Assembly: GCF_036588685.1 (NCBI RefSeq)
Contig: NC_086378.1
Span: 77,827,127 to 77,891,126, forward strand
DNA from: Mytilus trossulus
Lineage: Eukaryota; Mollusca; Bivalvia; Mytilida; Mytilidae
Direction of reading: 5' to 3'
DNA: 64,000 bases
The notes below the pieces were generated by a model that saw only the letters and a list, made by a program, of their open reading frames with translations, was not told the origin of the DNA and did not search any database. The translations under genes and the position numbers were made by a program. How positions within the stretch are numbered: position 1 is the first letter of the stretch; the number at the start of each line of letters is the position of its first letter. Shown here one piece after another: positions 23,976 to 36,100 of the stretch.

Positions 23976-24052
23976 GAAAATGCTGTCTTATTTAGAAGCT
24001 ATATCACACCTATCTTAATATATGTAAATCGAGGTATTGACCAAAAAGCATT

Positions 24053-24058
24053 TTTATT
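24053..24058 (-). promoter_or_regulatory. Candidate polyadenylation signal for a gene A 3' end
   Basis: AATAAA on the minus strand, about 70 bases after the stop reached by reading through module A15. It supports a transcript ending here, but AATAAA is frequent by chance in this AT-rich DNA. Confidence 0.3.
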
Positions 24059-24128
24059 TTTTGTTTTTATAGTAAATTCTATTCTGTCGGCACTTTTTGA
24101 AATTGACCCTTCTGTGAAAAAACAATCA

Positions 24129-27100
24129 CTACAAATTGGCGTACCTCTTTGAGCTGTTTTCTTGGTTTTGCATAATGGCTAATGAAAACATTCGAAAGAC
24201 GCAAAACAAGAAAACGATCGGAAATAACAAGTTGTACACAGCAGAATATGCACTGTTTTGTTGTTTTGGTGTGTCGGCTATGTGTAACTCGTATTTTCGT
24301 ATACTCATAATATATTTACCAACTTTCTGTGGCACCAGTTTTCCATTATTACAATCATAACTGATACAATTGTCCTGATCTAAATCTTTCCTGTCATTAA
24401 TACATTCGTCATTCATACCACGGCATCCTGCAATATAAAATAGTTTCGTTGTTTTATACTATTTGAAAAGTGTTTGTGCTCTTATGTTAAAAAGATTCAT
24501 GTAAATTATGAATTATCGTTTTGTTCAATTAATGATATCGAATTTAGAAATTGAGCAAGTTCGTACCTACTCTTTCAACAGAACAGACATTACTATTTGC
24601 TTTTATTCGTTATCTGAATGGACGTACATGAATAAACAATCAAAATAAAGTTTATTACTATTAGAACAAAAATGGTACTTTTTACAAATTATGTGATTTT
24701 TTACACTTATTTTCTTTACATTTTCAAATTGATTAATTTTTCTTACCATAGGTAATTTCTTCTATATCTAATCCATCTTCGTCTTCAAAACAACCGTATC
24801 GTCTACATGTCTTCTTGTCAAACCAGGTCTGATTCAAATTTTTACAGTTGTTTTTCCATGGACATTCTGAGAGAATAATTCGAATTTGTACTAAATGGCA
24901 CAGTACAACAATAGTAATTGCATTTCATTTCAAACAATGTGATGCTTATGAAAATCCTGATTGCTTCGAAACTCTTGACTGTGTCAAAATCATTTTTTTA
25001 AACCATTGTTGGCTTCTAAGTGTTAATAGAATTTAATTTATATATACTTAAAAGACATTTACACGTCTTAATATGCTGATATTTCACTTTTGTTTTACCA
25101 TTAGGTAAACTTTAAAATGACAATTTGTCCTTTGATTTATATATGTAAAGACGTCAAACCTACATTGACTGTTTCGTTATAACCAATTAAAGTACCCAAA
25201 TATAACAGACCAACTTTGATTTTTAAGACTGTTTCATTATACACATAGAATAGAGAGAGAACTTACATATGTGTGCACAAATAGCTAAAGAGTCAAATGG
25301 GTTCTCTGATAGCGTTTGTCAAAGTCCAATAAACTGTTGTTCATGACGCTTTATAAAAACAAAGCTAATTTAATCTTTCATTAGATAACTTACTAGAATC
25401 AACTATCTGGAATCCTTGTCCATTTGGCTGGCATTCATATTTTTGACAATCCTTTTCATATGTATCACCAGGATTTTTACAGATGCCCTCTTCCAAGCAA
25501 CCTAAATAATAACAAATTCCATATAAATATCATAAAATTAATATACTATAGTCAATACGTGTGATTTAGATAAAGTTAATGATTTTTTTTTTGTCAAGAA
25601 TAAGTAGTCCGACAAGCAACGTTGTTTTCTCTTTCTCAAATTTGATTTAACTTTGATGCTAGAAAAACCATACGAAATCAAAGCCCTACATGTATTTATA
25701 ATTCACATGCTAGTCAATTAAAATAACTAATGACTAGAAATTGTATCCATTTTTGATATTTTGTACAAATTAATCTCCATTCAACCGATGGAATATTAAC
25801 AGCATATATGGTTAATGCTTCAAAAGGAAAGAAAAACTAATTGATATTTAAAAGGTAAAATCGCAAAAGAACTGAACTCAAAAGAATAATAATATTTTAA
25901 AAATATTTATATAATACTTATGTTATTATGAATTATATATATATGAAAAGCATTCCCAATTATCAAATTATCGGCTAAAGAAACGCTAAATTATCAAAAT
26001 ATATTGAATCCATGAGCACGTATATTTTAAGAATTTGTTTTCGTCTATCAACATTTTTGACTAGCTACATACAATAATAATTCTGATTTTTTTTATGATT
26101 AACATTCTAAAACTATATTTATGTTTATTAAAACTTCACTCTAAAACTGTACTTACCGTATGGAGAAGAAGACAGTTCCGATTCGCCAGTGAAGTCGTCT
26201 TTATAACAGGATAAAGTCAGACATTCAGACATATCAACCCATGTCTCGTCAGAGCCATAACATTTGCCCTTAAACTCGCAATCTGTGAAGGTATTTCAAT
26301 AATATTTATTGAATAAAAAAATTTTATAATCCGAATGCACTATAAGACTGCTTACGCATCTAAAGAGTGAATAAGAAAGAGAATATTTACCCAAGCAGAA
26401 AACTTAAAAAAAAGGAATACCTCTCAAAACCGTGACTTGTCGAGTTAAAACCGTAATGTAACACATTTTGTTGAAATGAGTTCCATTAGAAACATTTACA
26501 AAATGTAATACTCCAAACATCAAGCTATTATATATGCTAGCCTAAGTATTAACTTGTTTCCTATTATTCGAAATATAATACTAGATATATCATCTGATTT
26601 CGTTACTGGAAAAATTGAGGGGACGTTATTGTTTATAAAAGCGTATTATTTCATAACTTGGAATCTAACCTTCTCGTCTCAATATATGGTCTGAATAACA
26701 TTTATATTTCACACAACTTCCGTCCTTCACTGCAAACTCTCCTGGTGCAAAGCAGTTTCCTTTGTCATCTTTACAACCTGCAAAATGGTTTTCAAAACAT
26801 GTTTAACAATAGAGTGTAACAAATGTATATAATGATCTGTTACTTTCAGAGAAATCAAATAAAAAAAACTAGTGTTGTCCTGTGAAAAGTTTTTCAAAGT
26901 AAATAACGACAAACACTTGTCGTACGTATTCTAAATTATTTGCGGTCAATCTACATTACCGATATTCTTTCAAAATTGCTAAAACAAAAATGATCATTCG
27001 CCATCAGATAACAACCTCAAGCAAAAGAAACTAAAAAAAACCTCAAAATTTCGATGTAAAGTATCTGTTTTAGTACTTTCATTTAACACTAGTATGTAAG

Positions 27101-30100
27101 TATAAAAAGAGGCCCAATACTTTTTAATATTTTACAACTATGGGATGATTTGTTTTCCATGCAGTTAATGTGTTTGGGCCTTGATTTTGGCATTTGATAA
27201 AAAAAACTTTTTGTTTTGAATTTTCCTTGGAATTCGGTATTCTTGCTATTAAACTTTTTACACTAAGTGTACCTTATTTCAACTTAACTGGAATTATTAA
27301 AATACTAGTAGTATCAATTCGCATATGATCTTACCGTATTTCCTTCTAAAGAAGACAGCCCCTAATTTTTTGTCAGCCCTACAAACCACGTGTTTACATC
27401 TCTTCCTGTCCACCCAGTCATCTCCGATATCATAACATTTACCATCATATTCACATTCTGTTTGGAACAGAAAAATAGCAGTTTTGTTTAAGTTCAACTT
27501 TAACATTAGTATACGCATTCAACAAGAATTCGCTTATTCAACAGATGTCTAGTCAATATAAAACATTGCATAAACAAGATGTGGCTTTAACATTTTGTAA
27601 TTCAATGTTTTCATAGTTTCATAGGCTATACATTCTGCACTAATAAAGACTAATTTAACTTTTTTCTAATTATGCAGAATATAACATAGTTCTTTAACAT
27701 CTACACTTATCTAATATCCTTTCATAAACATGTTTTAGCAGATTGTTATACAAATCAAGCAATCTATAATAATCGAATTCTTACTTGCACCAACTCTATC
27801 TAATTTGCCGTTGTTTTTACATCTGTAGGTCATACAATGGTCGTCGAATTCCTCACCAGGTTTAACACATTCTCCATCAAAATTGTGACATTCTGCAAAA
27901 TCGAAAATGTATGTTAGTTTGTTTCACCTATTTTGCGATTAGATTTACGATTAAATGATATATTTACCGTCATCTCTAAAATGAACATTAGGGTTATACT
28001 TAAACATAAACTAATTCAATGACAAAAACAAAACATTTACACTGTCATAAACTGACAAAATATTAGTCAACTTGGCTTTGAACATGATATCGATCAATCA
28101 TGTCAATAAAGGTTTTAAAGCGATCACGCTTCGAGTGATCATTCAGTAAAATCTCATACAATGTAATTCTATATAGCTATATATAAAAAAAACAAGGTGG
28201 GAAAATACGTATGAAAATGAATGGACACCAAGGACGTCAACTTGGTCGTCGCCTCCTCGTACAATGTACGTATACGCACCACCTGTATATCTAATAACAC
28301 GTAGTTATTAGTCTCGAGTTTGACAAAACTGTTTATAGTATCTGCACGATGTATATAGATATGCTGATAAATGGCAGAATAGAAATATTACTAATGAGTT
28401 CAGGGAGAAGAGTTAACTAGAGGCTCTAAAGAGCCTGTGTCGCTCACCTTGGTCTATGTGCATATTAAACAAAGGACACAAATGGATTCATGACAAAATT
28501 GTATTTTGGTGATGGTGATGTGTTTGAAGTTCTTACTTTACTGAACGATTTTGCTTCTTACAATTATATCTATCATGAACTTTGCCCATTAGTAACAGAG
28601 AACTATATTTGGTAAAAATTTACATAAATTTACCAAATTAATGAAAATTGTTAAAAATTGACTATAAAGGGCAATAACTCCTTAAGGGGTCAATTGACCA
28701 TTTAGGTCATGTTGACTTATTTGTAGATCTTACTTTGCTGAACATTATTGCTGTTTACAGTTTATCGCTATCTATAATAGTATTCAAGATAACCAAAAAC
28801 GGCAAAATTTCTTTAAAAATTACCAATTGGAGGGCAGCAACCCAACAACCAGTTGTCCAATTCATTTGAAAAATTCAGGGCAGATAGATATTGACTTGAT
28901 TAACAATTTAACTTCTTGTCAGATTTGCTCTAGATGCTTTGGTTTCATAGTTATAAGCAAAAAACTGCATTTTACCCCTATGTTCTATTTTTAGCCGTGG
29001 CGGCCATCTTGGTTGAATGGCCAGGTCATCGGACACATTTTTCAAACTAGATACCCCAAAGATGATTGCGGCCTAGTAGTTTCAGTGGAGATTTTGTAAA
29101 AGATTACTTAGATTTATGAAAAATGGTTAAAGATTGACTATAAAGGGCAATAACTCCTAAAGGGGTCAACTGACCATTTTGGTCATGTTGACTTATTTGT
29201 AGATCTTGCTGAACATTATTGCTGTTTACAATTTATCTCTATCTATAATAATATTCAAGATAATAACCAAAAACAGCAAAATTTCCTCAAAATTACCAAT
29301 TCAGGGGCAGCAACCCAACAACCGATTGACCGATTCATCTGAAAATTTCAGGGCAGATAGTTCTTGACCTGATAAACATTTTTATCCCATGTCAGATTTC
29401 CTCAAAATGCTTTGGTTTTTGAGTTATAAGCCAAAAACTGCATTTTAGCGGTGGCGGCCATCTTGGTTGGTTGACCAGGTCACGCCACACATTTTTTAAA
29501 CTAGATACCCCAAAGATGATTGTGGCCAAGTTTGGATTAATTTGGCCAAGTAGTTTCAGAGGAGAAGATTTTTGTAAAAGATTACTTTAATTTATGAAAA
29601 ATGGTTAAAAATTGACTATAAAGGGCAATAACTCCTAAACGGGTCAACTGACCATTTTGGTCATGTTGACTTATTTGTAGATCTTACTTTGCTGAACATT
29701 ATTGCTGTTTACAGTTTATCTCTATCTATAATAATATTCAAGATAATAACCAAAAACAGCAAAATTTCCTCAAAATTACCAATTCAGGGGCAGCAACCCA
29801 ACAACCGATTGACCGATTCATCTGAAAATTTTAGAGCAGATAGATATTGACCTGATAAACATTTTTATCCCATGTCAGATTTCCTCAAAATGCTTTGGTT
29901 TTTGAGTTATAAGCCAAAAACTGCATTTTACCCCTTTGTTCTATTTTTAGCCGTGGCGGCCATCTTGGTTGGTTGACCAGGTCACGCCACACATTTTTTA
30001 AACTAGATACCCCAAAGATGATTGTGGCCAAGTTTGGATTAATTTGGCCAAGTAGTTTCAGAGGAGAAGATTTTTGTAAAAGATTACTTTAATTAACGAA

Positions 30101-33100
30101 AAATGGTTAAAAATTGACTATAAAGGACAATAACTCCTAAACGGGTCAACTGACCATTTTGGTCATGTTGACTTATTTGTAGATCTTACTTTGCTGAACA
30201 TTATTGCTGTTTACAGTTTATCTCTATCTATAATAATATTCAAGATAATAACCAAAAACAGCAAAATTTCTTCAAAATTACCAATTCAGGGGCAGCAACC
30301 CAACAACCGATTGACCGATTCATCTGAAAATTTCAGGGCAGATAGATCTTGACCTGATAAACATTTTTATCCCTGTCAGATTTGCTCTAAATGCTTTGGT
30401 TTTTGAGTTATAAGCCAAAAACTGCATTTTACCCCTATGTTCTATTTTTAGCCGTGGCGGCCATCTTGGTTGGTTGACCGGGTCACCCCACACATTTTTT
30501 AAACTAGATACCCCAATGATGATTGTGGCCAAGTTTGGTTTGATTTGGCCCAGTAGTTTCAGAGGAGAAGATTTTTGTAAAAGTTAACGACGACGGACGA
30601 CGACGACGACGGACGACGAAGGACGACGACGGACGATGACGGACGACGGACGACGACGGACGACGGACGACGACGGACGACGGACGACGACGGACGACGG
30701 ACGCCAAGTGATGAGAAAAGCTCACTTGGCCCTTCGGGCCAGGTGAGCTAAAAAAGGCGAATGCTGTTTGATATATACGTTTGTATTTTGAGTGTCGTCC
30801 TACAAATAACATGATAAAGGTTGTTTATAAATTCATCGCAATCCTGACTGGTATTGATATCATCAAGTCAGGCTGATATGTGTACCATTATTGTCGTTGT
30901 TCGTATTACACATACAGTTTACAAACATGTGCTACTTAAAATTATATAAATATAAAATATACAAACCCAAATCTTGTTCAATATCTGTTTCTACAGTGTC
31001 GTCCATTGTGTCTACCAATACGCATCTAAACACTGCACACTCCCCAGGTTGTCGCCATTTTGATCCAACTGGTTTACACTCTCCACCAACATCACATCCT
31101 GAATGTATTTATATATATATAAGTTAAAAATGAAGTTACTGTCGTTTTTCTATTAAATACTTTTTTAATTCTTATTTTGAAACCTCACAATACGATTTTT
31201 AACGTTACGTTATAAGTTATGCTTTTATAAAATGTTCAGTCGGTTTCTAAATGTTCAAATTAATTTGATAAAGAATGTGTTGGCAAACTGATTAAGTTGT
31301 TTTTATCAATACTTACAATCAGTGTAAAGTATTATAAGACAAAACTATCTATGAATAGAAATTATAGACTTTACAGTCTTTTAACATGTCTTTTAAGTTT
31401 TAAAACCATCTAACCTGCTTCAATCAGTTCTAAATTTCCTTTGTTGTCGCACTGATACTTGATACAACCCTTTTGAGTAACGACATCTCCTTTGGCAGCG
31501 CAACTTCCATCTGTTCCTTTGCAACCTATGGAGGAACACAACAATGAAACAAAGTCATATAAACGATCAAGTTTTGTCAAATTTAAATCAAATGAAGCTA
31601 ACCACTATATCAAGCGGTACATGTGATGTAAAATATTGGTTGTGGTATATAGAAATACCAGCTATTGATAGATTTAACAAACATTCTTAAGTCAAATTTT
31701 GAAAGTCATTAACACGTTTTTGGTTTGTTGTCGCATTGTGATCAAATAATGCGTGTTTGCTTTTTACCACCCCTCCCCCTTTAACCAAAAGAATTGACAA
31801 AATTAATACTTGAACAAAGAAGACCATTTTACCTAATAGTTGCATTGCATTATTAATTAGAAGGTCAATATTTCTTCAACTTGTTTTTGATTTAGATATA
31901 TTATATGATATTGTTTACTACATGTCAATACTTAACGTGAATATAAATGTATATACCTGCAACTCTTTCCTTCATCACTAGCCTGTTTTGTCTCTTAGAG
32001 TATGAACACACAAAGTTTGTGCATGTGCTTTCTTCAAAGACCTTTTGATTTTTCATCAAACATTGTCCATTATGTTCACAGCCTGAATTTAAAAAAACAA
32101 ATGGGTACACGTTTTTATCCTATATTTTTACAGTGTTCCCACATACATGTATACAGTGAAAGCTTTGTTAATATTATTATGTGATATTTACTTCGTATCA
32201 ATACTGTTACAACACACAAGTTATTGAAATAACTCGAGCATTACTGAATCTAAATGTTCTAAAATAGGAATCCAAGGGTTTTACTTCTACTGTTACTGAA
32301 TAAGACTTCTTGTTAAATCTAGGATATTTGATTCATGATACAGATGAAAAACAATCTGCGGAGCAAATATTTCAAATTGATCCAACACTACCTTTCTCTT
32401 TGGTGCATTGAGTATTGCATATTGACAAGATTTTCTGTGTGCTGTTTTACATTTATATAACGGAATTTGGTGAGACTGTCGTGAAAGTGAGAGGGTTAGC
32501 GCTATAGAACCAGGTTTAATCAACCATTTTCTACATTTAAAAATGCTTGTACAAAGTCAGGAAATGTCCATCGTTTTTGATGCGTTTTGTTATTTGATTT
32601 TGCTATGTGACTATGGACTTTCCGAATTGATTTTCCTCTAAGTTCAGTATTTTTGTGATTTTACTTTTTTCATTTGTTGTATTTTTTCGGCTTTTTTTAA
32701 TTGGCTAGAAATAAACTGTGATCATACATCAACCAATTGTCTTCAGTTTTGGTTCTCTGTTTTGAGTCTGGCATATCTATATTTTCAAAATGTATCACTA
32801 TATCGATATCCCATACATGCAGCAACTAATATTTCGAAAAATGTCTTTTAAAGCCTGGAAATCATAAAATATTTAGAAAATAAAATACCTTGTGATTCCA
32901 ACATAAGTTCATAACCCATTGCCTTGTCGTCATAGTTGCAGACTAATACGTCACACACTTCTGTTACCCTTTCACCAAGCTGTACACACTTATTTCCATA
33001 TTTACACGCTGAAAACAATTAGAAAAATTGACATTTCAAACCAAATTGTCTAACACACATTTACCTATTATAACAACAACATATTATAATAAATATTCAA

Positions 33101-36100
33101 CTTATTTCTCACAAATGATACACTGGTTTAAGATATTTGTTATGACAGTATTACACGTTTTACTATTCCCAAATTAAGAAATCCGTGATGTACTTTCTTG
33201 CAAAATAGGTTATAATTTAAACATGGCCATTTTTGGTTGAAATATAAAAGTATTCGATAGATTTGGATGAACAATGAAACTCAAAATACAAATCACTGTA
33301 TGACAAACTCAGCAGAGTCATGAGACAAACCCACCAAAGGTTCGGCTGGCAAATATGTGATTTTAAAAGTCGGTATCTGTCTGAATCATAAAACTTCGAA
33401 CGCTTGATTTCATTATAAGTGGCAAAAAAGTAAGAAAACAACTTACCGGTGTTTACAGGTATAAATTCAGCAGTTAGGATTCCATTGAAAGTTGAGGCTT
33501 GACATTCATAGCTGATGCAGTGTTCTTTGTAAGTGTAACCAACCTCACTACATGTTCCGTCAGATCGCACACATTCTGAAAACAGATTTCATTAATCTTG
33601 TTTATTAATAAAGTGTCATACACTAAAGTATGAATATGATAGTACAATTTATATTGAATTTAATTTCTTATAGGAAATAAGGAATTTAAAACGTAGTGTT
33701 TGTTTATATTTATAAAGAAAAATGTTTTTTTTAAATCTTTTTGGTGCAAGAAAAAATATTGTTTAAGCAAGACAACGGACGGCTTGTATAATGAAACCGG
33801 TACTGCGTTGCTAACTTACAAAATCTAGACCAATAATATAACATCCAAAAAGAAACAATAGATATAGGAAGATGTGGTGTGAGTGCCAATGAGACAACTC
33901 TCCATCCAAATAACAATTTCAAAAAAAGTAAACCATTATAGGTCAAAATACGGCCTTCAACACGGAGCCTTGGCTAATTTTTTATTTATGAATTATGTTG
34001 TCGTATGAATTGTGTTGTCGTTCAAAATACAATTATGAAAAACATTTACCATGTATCTTTAAATATTGCTACCACTTAACATTGATGAACAAAATTCATC
34101 ACCCCCATTCACCATTCTCCCGATCCCCCCTCCCAAAAACAAAATGATGTAAAAAAATAAAAACGAAGAAACGGTGACACAAACCTTTTCCGACCATCAA
34201 ATACTCGCTGTAAACTTCATTGTTATCAAAGGTTCGTCTAATACATTGATAGTTGGCACAGACATTCGTGTCCTCGACAATTTTGTTTTCATCAACGCAT
34301 TGTCCGTCCACAATACATCCTGCAAGTCAAAGTTATAAATGTTTAAGATAAATCACTTAAACACAAGACATTCTGTTTTAATTTGATTTCAATTGCTTAA
34401 ATATTCAAATAGTTAAAATAAAGATTCAGCACCCAAACTATTTTTAATGTCATTTCATCCCCTATCTTAATCTATCATGCATTAAATATCAAGAAATAAA
34501 TTGTAAAAATGTATTAAAATTGCAAGTGATACAATGTTCACACTAGGAACAATATTCGTAGAAAACTAAAAAAGCTTATGACGATAACTCTGTCCTTGAA
34601 CACGCGCTGATAATGTACTTTTATTGAACAGTTTGTTGACATACCTGCATTGACGAGTCTGTAGTTGTAGCTTGGACAAAGATTATTTTTACAACCGGCA
34701 GGTTTGGAACATTTATATTGGTAGCATATATCACTTCGTTTTTCTCCCCATTCAAAGCATTTTCCATTATTGATACAACCTGAACAAAATAATATATATA
34801 TCAAGCATATATCAAACAATTTTAAAGTCAATTTGTATTTTAAAAAAAGGCATATCAATAAAACTACAGAAGCTTAGGTAATGGGATAAAACGTAATTTT
34901 TAAAACACATAATTTTGAAGACAATAAATTGAAAGTATGAAAAAATGTAATTACCATAAGGTCAAGAAAAGGTATTTACATGAAAAACAAATGAAAACAT
35001 CGACACAATGAAAATGAAAAAAAGAACCACCAAGAAACACTTGAACAATTAAATCTATTTATGAATCAATTTATAAAAACGAAGAAAAACCTGAAAAATG
35101 TATTGCCTGAACGTTATAAGTATTGGTGTTTTGATAAGATATTCACTTCTGACATTATTTTGATATAAAAAAAATATTGATGGATTTATTTCTATCATTG
35201 TCTATAGGATATATCATCATAAATTTTTGGATCTTTCCTTTAAATCAGTTTATTTATTTCTGGTGGGATTCGTGTTGCTCTGTCTTTAGTGTTCTTTATG
35301 GTGTTGTGTGTACTATTGTTTCCTAATTGGTTTTTTGTTTCCTTTGGTATTTCAGACTCTCTTTTAGATCTGCCGTTGTCAGGTCACAGTAATGATAACA
35401 TGCACTGTGGTTTTAGATCTTTGGAATGATGCAATCTGTTTTATAGAGCATTACTTTTGTAATATCTTATTTATGAAAATACTTTGCTGGTATTGGGTTT
35501 AAATTCATCGACGTTATATGTAATACTGCCTTTGATCCTTTTTGTATTGTAAATATCTTCTAACTTCAAACTGTGTCAACTAATGTTCAGATGAATGATA
35601 TATATATGTAGTTTGCCCTATACAATTACATACCAGTAAAACCCATCTTTTTCCATTTTGAATTGATGCATTTAAATGTACGGCATCTTTTTTCAAACAC
35701 TTTTCCTTCTTCGTAGCAAGGAGAACCTTAAATAAAACAAAATAACCACACTTACATTTAGTGTTTAATAAGTTTAAGTGATTCAGAAATCTAGCAATTA
35801 GAAAAGCATTACACGCTATGTTGAGTCTTTTAATTGCTTAAAAATTAAGATGTGCCCTAAATGTTTATTCATAACAGTTGACAAATGGTATTAGCGCATA
35901 AGTAACAAAGTATATTCCTAACGGAATAGTAAACACTTCGTAGTAAAATATAGACACCGGATATCTGGACCTAAAATATATGGGGGTTGGTTGGTGGTGT
36001 TGGGTATGGATCGACTTCCAGGGGGTGAAAAAGAAAATTTGCATCCGATTCCCTCCCACGTAGGATAACTTACGCTCAGGTTTCTTCCGCAGTATAGCCA

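Noticed and set aside
30504-30812. Open frame with VVRRRPSS repeats
   Set aside because: It is the translation of the ACGACGG microsatellite and hairpin of the repeat element.
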